Below, in pieces: positions 1-11,386 of a stretch of DNA of 64,000 nt. Numbering within the stretch: the first letter of the stretch is position 1; every line of letters starts with the position of its first letter. The stretch is taken from NCBI GenBank assembly GCA_025765615.1, contig JAIVFJ010000032.1, forward strand, positions 313,001 through 377,000, written 5' to 3'. Both the position numbers and the translations under genes were made by a program. A model generated the notes under the pieces. That model saw only the letters and a list, made by a program, of their open reading frames with translations. It had not been told where the DNA came from and did not search any database. This DNA is from Zopfochytrium polystomum (taxonomy: Eukaryota; Chytridiomycota; Chytridiomycetes; Chytridiales; Chytridiaceae).

Positions 1-515
1 AATGCACCCGAAGCTACGACTTTCAGCATTCCTTGCAAACGCGGGGCCGATCGGTGAGTCTGCTCCGCCTGGCCTGCACACTCACACGGGCGGCTCGGCC
101 ACCTAGTAGATACAAAGTGAAACAAGGGACCGTACCAAACAGTTTCTTTGAACTTTTCGAAAAAAAGAAAACGAGGTCAAGGTTGAGAAAACAGTGCGAC
201 CCGGAGTGGAAGGCTGGCTTCTCGGAGGATCGTGCCGGGGTGCGGAACCACAAAACAACGCGGACGTCGCACCAGCCCTTGGGTCGTCCAAAATTTGGGG
301 CGGCGTCTTCAATAACCAATTCCACTGTCCCATCGTGGTTTTGACGGGTTGCCATAACGGCGCAACAGGACCTCTATTTGCCAAAAGAGAAAAGAGAAAA
401 AAAGGACCAACAAGGAACATCGGTATCGCAACAACTTTAAAATGAGTCAAACCTTGCTCAGCAAAAACCAGCCGCCACGCAGGACTTGCGTAAAAGTTCC
501 CCGGCGCAACCCTCG
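1..515. other. Unassigned left edge
   Basis: I cannot assign a gene here. A minus-strand frame stays open from 355 to 23, but its translation matches nothing I know, its end is low-complexity, and it has no clear splice partner. The stretch lies directly downstream of the BLOC1S1 stop codon, so part of it should be that gene's 3' untranslated region. Confidence 0.4.
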
Positions 516-1434
516 TTAGTCCTGCGCCGACGGCTGCTGCTGCTGCTGCTCCCTCGCCAGCGTATCCGTGACCAGTGTCACGTCCTTCTCGATGGCCTTT
601 GCCCAGTTCCGCACCTCGCCGAGCTCCTGAGAGAGTCATACGCCAACACAACCAAAAAAAAAAAAAAAAAAAAAAAAAAAAGAAAAGAAAAAGGAGTCGT
701 GTCAGGTACTATTCTCATCCCAACCCCAAACCCCAAACACAAACACAAACCTTCAACGCATTGTTCAGCTGCCCGACGAGCCCGACCCACAGCGCGGTCT
801 GCTTGTTGTACCGCGCGACGGCGGCCTGCAGCCGCTTTGCCTCGACCTCGACGTCCTTTTGCGCCTGGAACGCCGTCGCCACTCTTTTTTTTTTATTTTA
901 TTTTTTTTTTTCCCGTTTGCGTTTGCGTTTTGTGGTTATTGTGCGGGTTTTTGAGGTTTCGTTGCGTGAGTGTGTGTGTGTGGCACAGGAGAAATGTGCA
1001 TAGAGGAAGCATGAGCAGAAGCAGTGTGTGGCGCGGACGCAAAAAGACCTCCTGCCACCGGGAGGAGGGTCTTACTTACCGCACGTTGAGCGTTTCGGTC
1101 AGGGCGTCTGCGAGGTCGGCGATCGAAGCGGCGGCCTCCTGGCGCGTGCGGTCTTTGTGGTGGAGAGGGGGAGAAAGGGGGGAGGGGGGGGGAGGGTGAG
1201 ATAGAACCAAGAAACGAGATCGCTTTCGATGCGAAGGCCGCGATTGGTCGATCGAATCGGGAATCGTGCATGCCTCTGCGCTGCGCTCCCCCCTCACCCC
1301 CCCTCGACCCCTTCCTCCCGTCGTCGACCGTCGGCACGGCACGGCACGGCACGGCACGGCACGGCGCCCTCACCCCGCGACAGCTTTGCGATCGTCTGCC
1401 CCTTGGCATGGTGGTCTCGCACCACCTTGATCAT
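516..1434 (-). CDS. BLOC1S1: BLOC1S1 (BLOS1/GCN5L1) homologue, four exons
   Basis: Predicted subunit 1 of the BLOC-1/BORC complexes, which act in endosome-lysosome trafficking and positioning. Exons are 1374-1434, 1080-1152, 751-883 and 516-626. All junctions are GT-AG and keep phase, giving 125 residues, the same size as the animal protein. The order of conserved blocks matches the family: an N-terminal KVVRDHHAK segment (LLKEHQAK in animals), a helix ending TETLNV, then TALWVGLVGQLNNALKELG (family TGQWIGMVENFNQALKEIG) and NWAKAIEKD (family NWARSIELD). The whole protein is helical and coiled-coil-like, with a short polyQ near the C-terminus. Intron 1 begins with a GGCAC pentamer repeat. The start at 1434 is chosen because it gives the family N-terminus. 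Identification is confident; role is inferred from the family. Confidence 0.9.
1332..1365. repeat. (GGCAC)n pentanucleotide repeat
   Basis: About six to seven tandem GGCAC/ACGGC units lie inside intron 1 of the BLOC1S1 gene, a few bases downstream of its 5' splice site on the coding strand. Confidence 0.85.
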
Positions 1435-1487
1435 TCTTCTTTTGTGCTGGTATTCTGGGGATGCATTGTGTCTGTCTGTCTGTCTGC

Positions 1488-1536
<49 letters not shown>

Positions 1537-2272
1537 GTCTGTTGGACTGACAAGGCAGCGGGGACCGTCCCCAAAACACGAACACCCCCAACCGCATGTG
1601 CTAATCAAAGTCCACCACCGAGGGCTGCGAAAACGAATTCGTGGAAGAAAAAAAGTTTGTTCACGCATGGACTTTTGAAGTGGCCGGCCGGGTACGAGAA
1701 TGAAGCCTCCCACCCCTCTTTAAAAAAAAAAAATAGGGTGGATGGAATGGAAAGTGGACAGGAGGAGGGGGGGGGGGGAAGGGGTTAAAACAGGAAAATG
1801 CACGGATCATTGGACAAAGGCTTGGGGGGCGGTCGGAAACAAGGGCGTCGGATTGCGAAAGAATAAGACAAGAAAAAGGCAGGAGATGAATGGTTGCACG
1901 AGCCAGTTCGAACGAAGCAAAACGAGGGGGAAAAATCAAAGCTCCTCGGCCGACTTGCTTTTTTCGTTGTTGCTCGTCTAGCGGGAGAGGAAAACGACTG
2001 TTGGCGAAAATGCTCGCCCATGCAGGAAGAAAAATAAACGAGGAGAGAAAATGGCGGCATTGAACAAAAAAGAAATTAGGACACCGAAGTCCTCATCCTT
2101 CTGAAAGCGACGAATCCCACCAACGGGGGGTAAAAGGGACGGGGAGGGGGTGGCAGTGGGCTTGACTTTCACATACTTAAACGAAACAAAAAGTCGCGTG
2201 GAGGGCTACTGGGTTGATTTTTCTCCTTTCTTGCGCACACGGGTGCACGACCAATGCTTGGAGCAGGCGTGT
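1435..2272. other. Intergenic spacer between BLOC1S1 and the bZIP gene
   Basis: This lies between two minus-strand genes, so it should hold the BLOC1S1 promoter and the bZIP 3' untranslated region. It contains a TGTC microsatellite, A runs and a G run near 1770. I see no conserved protein in any frame. Confidence 0.6.
1467..1543. repeat. (TGTC)n tetranucleotide microsatellite
   Basis: About 19 nearly perfect TCTG/TGTC units with small interruptions near 1487 and 1533. It sits just upstream of the BLOC1S1 start codon at 1434, in the presumed promoter or 5' leader. Confidence 0.95.
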
Positions 2273-4344
2273 TTAATATATACTTTTCAGCGTTGTGGTG
2301 AGCGTGGCTTCGATCGCTGGAATGTCGATTCCGTTCAGCAAAGCGACGGGGCCTTGGATATGGAAATAACACAGGTTTTAGCACACGCCCCAACTGAACA
2401 CACAAACAAAGCTCCAAACTCACAGTCGCGATTTGCGAGCAGAAGGGACTTGAGGTGCAAAACGTGCTCTCGGAGCGCAGTGGCTTGCTCCATCAGCTGC
2501 GAGTTTTGCTCCGAAAGGGTATCGACAGACTCGCGAAGAACGTCCATTCGCGCTTTCCGCCGGTGACGGCATTTTTGAGCCGCTAAAACCGTAAATTCAA
2601 AGGACATGGTTAGCGGCAAACCGATTGTCGCTGGTTCATATTTGAGCGAAGGCTTGGAGCTTCATCTGCGCTTACCTCGACGATTCCGTTCAAGCAGCAA
2701 CCATCGCCGTCGCTGTGAAGGGTCCGAAAGGTCAAAGCCCTCTTCTCGAGCACGCGCCTCCTGATGCTCTGCCTTCTCCGCAGCGTCGTCATCCGCGCCT
2801 TCCTCGCCTTGGCCAAGTCCATCATCGCTGCCCTTTGTCGCGTCCGCCGCCCTCGCCGCCGCTTTCCCACCATTCTGAGAGCGCGACGAGAGTCGGCGGC
2901 GGCGACACCCGTCGCCTTGCGCGGTACGCGCCGGACCGCCTCCGCTGCCGTCCGCCGCCACCACCAGCAGCCGATCAGACGACACGACGTCCGAGTCCAT
3001 TTCGCTCTCGCACCGTTTCCGAGGCGGCTCCTCGATCACACCGCGGTCCGACACCGCCGCCACGAGCGCAGATTCATTCAATTCTTCTTCTCCGGCCGCG
3101 ATCCACTGCGCAGTTTCTTGCGAGGCGTCGACGGCCGGCGGCGTAATCGAACGCCGAGGGGATTGGGACGGTGAGGCACGGGTTATCTGAGACGCTTCTG
3201 ACGCGGCGGAGGCGGACTGCGTCTTTCGTCTCCGCTTCACGGGCGGCGTTTGCTGGTGGAGGCAATCGTCCGCGGGGCGAGACAGCTTCCTCTGGGCGAC
3301 ATCGACGGCGGCGGCGGCAGAGTCAAGCAGCGCGCTCGTGAGCGGGTGCGTTTTCGCGCACGTCCTGCTGCCTTGGTTGCGGTGTGTGGGCGGAAAGCGA
3401 GGGACGGGAGAGTACTTTGACGGAAGGGACGCGGCTGCGGCGAAAGGCTGTATCCGCGGGGTCGCCGACGCCGCGGACGAGTGGGACGCGGCGCGGCCCG
3501 TCCTGCGCGGGGCGGACGTGGCTTCAAGGGAGATTTGGCGAGTCGCGTCTGCATCGGGTTTGCTATTCGGGTCAAACATCGGCGGGGGAAGACGCAGGCC
3601 GGTCTCACCCATCAATGGCCACAGGTGGTTAGCGCCACCAGGCGCGGACGGGCTTGCGGTTTCGGTGGTTCGCTTGAACCAATCGACCAGCGCGGCAACA
3701 CGCGACAAGTTTGCGCCTTCTTGCGAAACGCGGGTCAGATCTCCGACCGTGGTGAAGACATTCAGGCCGTCCGAGGGCGGGAGCGGCGCCAGCGGCGGGA
3801 GCGGGGGCTGCGCGCTGCAGTCTTTGTAGGAGATGAAGGGCTCGTCGTCCTCCTCGTCCGACGCATGAGAAACGACCAGTGCGGGCCAAGCGCCCCACTC
3901 TGGGTGGCTCGGCGAGAGCGAAGAGGAGCGAGCAGAGACTGGCGAGCACGAAGGATCCGACGCGAACAGAGATGCGAGCGACGCGGCGGACGCGGTTGTG
4001 GGTGGTGGAGGGACCGGCCGGGCCGCCGTCGTGGGAAGCGCCAGCAGCGGCGTGGAGGAGGACAAGCAGGAGTTTGGTGAATCTGGGGCTGAAGCTGCGG
4101 AGGTTATGGATGGGACGGCACCGCCGACCAATGGGACGGTTGACGAGAGGGAAGGAAGGCCCGAGGAAGACGAAGGCGGGGCCAAGGGAGAGAGCATATC
4201 GTTGTGGGACTTGTGGGGCTGCGTTGCCAGCGGCGAAGCAGCAGTGGTGTCCTGGCAGAGATTGCGGTCGTCGTCGTCGCCTCCCGCGGCGGGGGCTGGG
4301 AGGACGTCGTCGTCCAACGAGTCGCAGTCGGAGATGGGCATCAT
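2273..4344 (-). CDS. Atf1/ATF2-like bZIP transcription factor, three exons
   Basis: Predicted nuclear stress-type transcription factor of the ATF/CREB class. Exons are 2676-4344, 2424-2582 and 2273-2352, with phase-consistent GT-AG joins, giving 635 residues. The first ~540 residues are Ser/Pro/Ala-rich and probably disordered. The basic region spans the first intron: LERNRRAAQKCRHRRKARM around residues 550-570, with the invariant Asn and the cysteine typical of this class. The leucine zipper follows, then a tail reading LLLANRDCPVA, very close to the LLIAHKDCPVA motif of fission yeast Atf1. The start at 4344 (MMPISDCDS) is preferred because upstream sequence in frame is only translated GA repeat. 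The osmotic/oxidative stress role is inferred from the Atf1 family; no MAP-kinase docking site was verified. Confidence 0.85.
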
Positions 4345-5525
4345 CGCCAGTGAGAAGTCAGGGAGGCAGCAGCCAGAGGCGAGGGCGGTCTTAGGACAAG
4401 GATGTGGAGGCAACAAGCGGGTCAGCGCGGCAGCAGAGGTTGGTGGAATGGGCGGGGGCGATGAATCGAGCAAGCGCTGAGGCGGGTGATGGGTTTGGGT
4501 GGGTGGTTGGGAGGAAGAAGAGAGCGATTGATTGTGTGGCGAGAGAGAGAGTGTGTGAGTGAGAGAGAGAGTGAGGGAGAGAGAGAGAACGAGCGAGAGA
4601 GCGAGAGAGTGAGAGAGAGAGAGAGAGTCAGAGAGTGAGAGTGAGCACACACACACACTCACACAGAAGTCAACACTTCGCGAAAAACACCCAAAAAGAA
4701 AAAAGTCCTTCTTTTTCCCTTTTTTTCTTTGCCTTTTTTCCCTTTTTGCTATTATTTCTCAATCGGAAATTGTTTCACCGACGACAGCAAACCCCTCTCC
4801 TCTCATTCTTTTTTTCACATGCCTTTTCTTTCTTCTTCTGTTTCACAAACCCTTCTTTTGATTTGATTGGATGACGTACCGAAATGGCCGCAATTTTCAT
4901 GTGAAATAAAATGGAAGGTATTTATTTAGCCCGTTCTTCGGCCAAACTCCCCCCTCAAGCGCCCGCGCCCCCTGTAACCTTACATACCCAACGGAAATAG
5001 CAATTCGTTAAATACTATTTCTTGTCTCTACGTCATCCCCGGTCTCGATTCAAAAGAAATATTTTACAAAATATTTATTTATTTCTCCTTGCTCGGCAAA
5101 AAGGAAAACCCCGAAAAAAATGCAAACACGTCATTCCCAGCATGGTTTCTATTTCGGGAGGTGCACAATCAGCAATTGGTCGGAAAATTGGTTCTGCCGA
5201 ACACGTGTTGCCGCGACGCGCTCCAGCTCGCGGCACGGCAAAAAAGGACACACCGCGCCACGCAACCGTCGTTTCTCGTGCCGCACTTGGAACCACAGTC
5301 GCATTACACATTAGACGAGGAAGAAAAACAGAGGAGGAAAAAAAAAAAAAAAAAAACACACAAAACCAAGAAGAACACATCAAATATTGGGCTGAACATC
5401 GAGAAGAATGAAAAATGCCAAGTATCGGAAAAACTATTGCACCGCGACGAAGGACGGCCACGCCAAAAAAAAGAAAAGAAAAAAAAAACAACCTTAAACC
5501 AACTTGCTGCTCGTGCCTCGCCCGC
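4345..5525. other. Intergenic spacer with GA-rich leader
   Basis: On the minus (coding) strand the bZIP leader is strongly pyrimidine-rich, because the plus strand carries GAGA repeats around 4540-4645. The rest is A/T-rich, with poly-A and poly-T runs, and should include the 3' end of the zinc-finger gene. I see no supported coding region. Confidence 0.6.
4540..4645. repeat. Interrupted (GA)n microsatellite
   Basis: GAGA/GTGA repeat on the plus strand, ending in a short ACAC run near 4650. It lies 200-300 bp upstream of the bZIP start codon, in its presumed 5' leader or promoter, where the coding strand reads CT/TC. Confidence 0.9.
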
Positions 5526-6168
5526 CTACTTGTCCTCCTCGGCCGCGTGCGCCTTGCTTTTCTGTGTGTGGTATACTAAAGAAACGGGAGGTGGGAGGGG
5601 GGACGATTGTCACTAAAACCGGCCGAACATGAAGGAACCCTGACGCAAAACTGGGCGCGGGCGGTCAGCACACTAACCGAGACCGTTTCGATTCTTAAAC
5701 GCTTTGCCGCAACCCGGCTGTGGGCACACGAATGGCTTTTCGCCATCGTCGTCGCCGCGAGACTTCTTTGCTGGCGCCGCCGCCGCCGGGAGCGCCAGCC
5801 CTTGAGCCTGCGCCTGTTGCTGCGGCTGCTGCTGCTGCGGCTGCTGTTGTTGTGGCTGCGGCTGTTGCATCTGAGCCTGCATTGGCCGACCGTTTTGCAT
5901 TCCTTGCGGAAGCATCATGTTGCCAGTCGGAACACCGAGTATCACACCAGCGGCCGCAGGGTTAACAAACGGTGTTCGACCGCTGTTGGCATGCAATTGC
6001 TGTTGAGGGTAATACATTTGCTGCGCCATCAACAGTTGCTGTTGTTGCTGTGGGGTCATTGCGACGCCGTATTGCTGAAGGTGCTGGAACTGTTGCTGCT
6101 GCTGCATCTGCTGCTGAGCCAACTGCTGCTGCTGCTGTTGCTGTTGCTGTTGTTGCTGCTGTTGTTGT

Positions 6169-6203
<35 letters not shown>

Positions 6204-7570
6204 TGCTTGAGCCTTTGCTCCGCGAGGGGTGGGCTCACCACCCACGTCATGATGATTCTTTAAATGGTACGCTGCGAAATTTTCCATAAGATTTTGGGCA
6301 TCATTTACTTCATCAACTAAACATACTGAGGCCGTTTGGGTTCTTGTAGCGCCGCGCGCACCCCGGTAGAGAGCAGATATACGGTCGGTCATCGCCGTCT
6401 TCATCAGTTGGAGGCACTGCGCTCATCCTCTTCGCAACGTTAACAACATTCGGATTTTTGACGAGCGGAACCTCGACACCGGGGTGTGCAAGACCCGCGT
6501 GGCGTGAGAGGCCCTTTTTCTTCTTGTAGCACTTTCCGCACTCCGAGCACTTGAACGGTTTGCTTGGTTTGATGACCTTGACAACGCCATTCTCGGTGAT
6601 TCCGACACCAGCGACGTTCGACGCAAGCTCAATGCGACCTCTGCCGCCGCCTCGGCTTCCGCGTCCGCCACGGCTACCACGGCCACGTCCTCGGCCGCGA
6701 CCGCGACCAGCCGGTGCGGCTTCAGGCTGAGGGGCGGCCGGAGCTGCCTGTGCAGCTTGTCCTTCTTCTTCGTCGTCGTCGTCTTCATCTTCGTCTTCGT
6801 CTTCATCATCTTCTTCTTCGGCAGGCGCTGTGTGCTGCGGGATTGTAGCGTTTGCACCAGGGATCTGTCGAAGGTTCAACGCATTTCCGCTCAAGTCGAG
6901 GCCGAGGAGGTCTGCGGAAAACGAGTTGCACGAAGAAACAGGTCAGTCTAGGTTGAGTTGTAAAGGCAACTCCTACTTTGAGTTCCCAAGTACCTCATCT
7001 GATCTATAAATTGTGGCTCAGAAAACGTTTTCTTTGAAAGACCTCCAAAGACAGAAACTCACTGATGCTGTGAGGAGGGTACTGCTGCTGCTGCTGCTGG
7101 GGGTGACCATACGGATGCAAATGATTCTGGTGCGGCTGATTTTGCTGCGAGTACGGGTTGAAAGGATAGGCCGCTGACGAGTACTGCTCCTGCGGCTGTT
7201 GTTGAGGTTGCTGCTGCTGGTGTTGCCCATAATTGCCTCTAATAAAAGAACAAAAAAGGAAAGTGAATGATTGAAACCAAAAAAAAGGAGTGGCAAAAGA
7301 TGAACACTTTCAATTAACCCACACTTACCCCGATTCTTGGGCTACCGCAGCAGCGGCAACCAAGAGACTCGCTGCGCCGGGAAACGCCGCCGACGCCTGC
7401 CCCTCGTTTGAGAGAATGCGCCTTCGTTTCGCATTCTGTGCCTCGGCCTCGGCCTCCCCCGTATTTGCGTGGTAACGGTAGTCGCCGGCCGGTCCGTGGT
7501 GCTGCGCGTTCAGTTTAAGTGGTGAGACGTGTTTTCATTTCTCAGTGGAGGGAATTCTAATTCTTACCAT
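5526..7570 (-). CDS. C2H2 zinc-finger protein with acidic, RG-rich and polyQ regions, six exons
   Basis: Predicted nucleic-acid-binding protein. Exons are 7568-7570, 7329-7501, 7063-7238, 6327-6911, 5678-6271 and 5526-5575, all GT-AG and in phase, giving 526 residues. The first exon is only the ATG. Order of parts: a Q/H/Y-rich N-terminus; an Asp/Glu run near residues 140-155; an RGRGRG/RGGRG block near 175-195; a finger CSECGKCYKKKKGLSRHAGLAH; a second finger CSLPGCARRYKNPNGLTYH continuing LKNHH across an intron; a long polyQ tract; and a third finger, CPQPGCGKAFKNRNGLVYH, whose last histidine spacing is unusual. The CGK.YK..GL..H pattern resembles the Sfp1, JAZF1 and DPF finger classes. I do not assign an orthologue. 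The RG-rich block could also bind RNA. Confidence 0.8.
6115..6205 (-). repeat. Glutamine-encoding (CAG/CAA)n tract
   Basis: A mixed CTG/TTG run on the plus strand encodes about 30 glutamines in the zinc-finger protein. The mixture of CAA and CAG codons suggests a tract selected as protein rather than a pure trinucleotide slippage repeat. Confidence 0.9.
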
Positions 7571-8759
7571 TGTCGAACTTATCACGTGAGTAGGCGCGAC
7601 TGCGATTACTTTTTTGATTTAAGGTGGGACAGTCAGATGATGTACAAGTCAAACATATCCAAGTTCAATGGAGGGAATCCCCTTAGAAAGAGGAGGGCGG
7701 GCCATTTGCAACTGGACGGGGACGGGTAGGTTTGAGGAGGAGGGCCTGGGCAGAGGACACGGTTTGACGGGGTGAAGGTCCATGGGGTTTTGATTGTAGT
7801 GATGAGCGCCACCCAGCCAAAGTCTACCAGCGAGTCGGAAAGAAGGACGTTGGCTTTGCTCATGCGAAGGCAATCGTTTGAGAGCAAGGGGGGGTAAGCA
7901 GTGCCGATGAAAGCACGCTCGGTGGCGATACGAAAAGAGGAAACAAGTGGAGGTCAACCAGCAGAGGGATGGGCATCGCGATTCATCGCAATCGGACCAG
8001 AGGGGGGGGGGGGGAAGAGGGACTGGTAGTGAGTACACCACTCCGGGAGTGGGACGAAGAGGACGAGGAGGAGGTAGTAGAAGTAAGTAGTAGGGGATGA
8101 TGATAGGAAAGATGGTAAAAAAGAAGCAAGGGCGCGGACCAGCGAAAAACCTGACAAAAAAAAGTGGACTGGTGGGCCCCCGACGGCGTCTTCTCTCTTC
8201 TTCTTCGTCTTTTGTTTTCCTCCTCCTCACCTTCTTCGTCTTCTTCTTCTTCTTCCACTTTTGTTGTTGATGTTGTTCCCTTTTTTCTTGTTCTTCTTCT
8301 TCTTTTTCTTCTTCTTTTTCTTCTTCTTCGTTTTGTTTGGTCTCTCTCTGTCTCTGTCTCGCTCTCGTTCTCGTTTTCGTTTCTTCTTTTTGTTTTTTTC
8401 CCCTTCCGTATTTATATGACTCTTCCTCACAATCTCCTTTCTTTTTTCCCTGCCTTTTTTTCTTTTCTTCCTCGTCTTCTGCTTCTTCTTTTTCTTCCCT
8501 TCTTGTCACTTTTTTTTTTCTCCGCCTTCTGTTTCTTTTTTCCATTCTTCTTTCTTTCATTTCGTCCTTCTTTCTTTCACTTCGCAAACATTGGTTTTTT
8601 TTCTTTCCCACAAACGGAGAGGAAAGGGGGAAGAAAAAAAAAAAAAAAACATGGGAGAAAAAGGTTTTCGCATGCGTACCAAAAAAAAAAGAAAGAAAAA
8701 AAAACAGTGCTCCAGACGAAAAAAAAAATATTAATAAATTAATAAAAAATAAAAAGTAC
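7571..8759. other. Intergenic region with long polypyrimidine tract
   Basis: Lies between the zinc-finger gene start (7570) and the IQGAP stop codon (8760), both on the minus strand. The first ~600 bp have no recognisable gene. From about 8188 to 8598 the plus strand is almost pure pyrimidine, then turns A-rich to 8760. Long open frames across it are artefacts of the skewed composition. Confidence 0.6.
8188..8598. repeat. ~410-bp polypyrimidine/polypurine tract
   Basis: The plus strand is dominated by TTC, CTT and T runs with very few purines (short interruptions near 8262-8275, 8411 and 8590). The tract lies downstream of the IQGAP stop codon. Confidence 0.9.
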
Positions 8760-11353
8760 TCAGACGAAGAACTTCTTGTTCAAGAGGTAGGTGAGCAGGT
8801 TCACGTTCACTTTGGCCATGCCGAACAGCGTGATGACCTGGACGCCGTTGTACTGGCTCTGCAGCAGGTCTTCCAACCGGAGCTCCATTGTCTCGGTGGC
8901 TTTCACTCCCGCGAACGCCGCTTCGACGTTGAAGATGCCCGCTTCGTCCGAGGATATCGTCAACGTTATTTGGTTGTGCCTGGAGAGAGGAGGCGTCGAG
9001 GGAGAGAGAGAGGGCGAGAGAGTGAGTGTGTGTGTGTGTGTTTGTATGTCCGTGAGACGGAGAAGCGCGTGTGGTGGTGGGTTGTGGTGGGAGTGAGCAT
9101 GGATGAGCATGGAAGAGAAAAAAAATAGAAGAAAAGAATAAAGAACGGCATTAGAAAAACGAAGAAGAACGGAGAGGTGCGCTAAGATTGAAACAGAAAC
9201 GAGCAAAAGCATGCGGGGCAGACGAGGGGTCTCATCTCGGAAATCGGAGAAGGAAAAAAAATGAAGTGCAACAGGAGAAAAAGAAAAGCTGAGCTGGAGA
9301 AAAAAAAAAAATGAAAAAAAAAACGTTCGCAAAAGCGGTTGAAATGCAAAAGAACCATGCACAGTCAAAAATCAAAAAGAAAAAACAGATTTGTGTCGGC
9401 GGAAGAGAAAACACGCGTGAACAATGAAAAGAAAAGCGAAAAAAAAGATCGGGGTTTGAAAGTGGGAGGAAAGGCAAAACGAAAAAAACAACGACAAGCA
9501 AAAGCAGTAAAATGCAGCAAAAGCAAAAAAGCGACAAAGTGATTGGAAAGCTGATGCGAAAACCACAAAAAAAAAAAATACAAGAAAAAGGGAAAGAACA
9601 CAAAAACGCACCACAAAAAAAAAACCAAAAAAAAAAAAAAAAAAACAACACAACACCGATGCCGTCCGTGTGGGGAAACAGCCAAAGGAAGAAACAAAGA
9701 AAGAAGGGAAAGACACGTCACTCAACTGCTTCGGCGCCGTGTCGTCCATCGCGATGATCACTCCCTTCTTCATCAGCTCCGCCGCCGTGTACTTGAACGA
9801 GCCAAACTGCGGCATCTTTCCCGCCCGCTGCAGCTCCCGCACGTGGTAGTACTGGCGTGAAAACAGAAGCGGCGCCTTCCGCCCGCCCTTGCCGCTGCAG
9901 GACGGTGTGCCGCCGCCGCCGATGAGGCGACCAGTGGTTGGGGAGCAAAGGGAACGGGATGAAGCGGAAGGCGGCTGTTCGGTAAGTGCTGTCGGATGTT
10001 CGTGCCAAGAGACAGAGTGGGAGTAGGAGGAAGGTGAGGGATGTTAAGCACAGCGGTCTTACGTTTTCTTGTTCAGTTGGGCAATGCAAGAATTGATATA
10101 GTCTTCGTACGACCGCTTCTGCTCGTCCAGGTAGGCTGCCTTTTCCGACAAGTTGTTCAACGTCCTCTTGAGCGACTCAAACTCGCGCCGGCGCTGCGTC
10201 TTGCGCCGGTGCTTTGTCAGCATGTCCCGCGCGATCATGTTCACCATGTCCTGGTAATGAGTCTGCTTCGAGATCATCTGGTGGTCTTCCAGCTTGGCCA
10301 TGTTTTCCAGCGCACGCTTTTTGAGGGTGCTGAAGGTAAGCCTTTTGGAAGGGAACGGAGGAGGAAGGGGGAGAGAAAGAATCAATGGATTATCTCCGGT
10401 GGAAAGTGGGTCGCAAGTGCTTTCTTTTGCCAATGCGGGCCACTCACGAGTTTTTGTCGTCGCCTTTCAAGCAAAAGTACGATCCGCTCCCAAAGTACAT
10501 CGACCCGGACGCCGTCATTCCGTTCATCTGCTCCGCCAGAGTCTGCTGCTGGCCATCCTCCCCATCCTTGTCCCTCACCCCTCCGCTCTCGGAATCCCTC
10601 TGCCCGGGGGCGGACGCAGACCTCCGACCGCCGTTCGCGGCCGCCGCCCCGCTGCCGCCGCCGGCGCCCGCGGACAGGTCTCCGTTCTCGCGCCACACCT
10701 GCCCGCTCTTCTTCTCCCGCGACTCCAGGTACCGCCGCATCTCCGCCGCCCGGTGCGCCTGGAACTGTCGCTCCTGCTCCTCCGTGACCGGCGCCTCGAG
10801 GATGTCCAGCAGGTTGTGGCCGGATTGCACCCGCACGATCGCAATGATTAGCCGCTTTGTGTCGGCGAGAAGGTGCTTGAGTTTGATTTCGGATTCGTCT
10901 GACGGGGCGGGGTTTTGGAGGGAGTAAGGGATTAGAATTCAGAGTCACGCGCTGCGCATCTGGCCATGACACGAAAGATTGGAAAGCGGTCGCTGGAAAA
11001 TGCAATTTCCCACCTTCCAGCTTGGCAAACCGGTTCACGAGCGTCAAATGTACTTCTGACTGCTCCTTGTCGGAAACTGGCGGTGCAGGTCCCAGCTCCG
11101 AAATAATGATGCGAAGCGGGTCAGTCGGATCCGGGGCCTGGCAAAACAAACGACGCATTAGTTGGGATCGGGGGAACGGAGAATGGGCTCGACTAGTGGG
11201 TGTACCAGGACGTCAAGGTTCTTGTCGAGCGCGAGGTGGATGCGATAAATCTCGTTGGGAGTAATGAAGATGGAAGGTTTTCGTTGACGGCTCATGTCCA
11301 TGAACTGGTCCATGTTGAAGTACTCTTCTGCGGTGATGACATTGGCCACTGCA

Positions 11354-11386
<33 letters not shown>

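Noticed and set aside
1467..1543. CRISPR-like or satellite array
   Set aside because: It is a simple 4-bp microsatellite without spacers. No spaced direct repeats were seen anywhere in the window.
2715..4480. Several plus-strand frames of 130-200 residues
   Set aside because: They are antisense to the bZIP exon and arise from its GC-rich codon use; no motif is present.
4345..4662. Possible 106-residue N-terminal extension of the bZIP protein starting at 4662
   Set aside because: The sequence is a translated GA/GT repeat (SLSLSDSLSL and similar), and a natural start (MMPISD) lies at 4344.
7649..8611. 320-residue minus-strand open frame rich in Lys/Glu/Arg
   Set aside because: It is the translation of the polypurine strand of a skewed tract, with no domain and no splice context.
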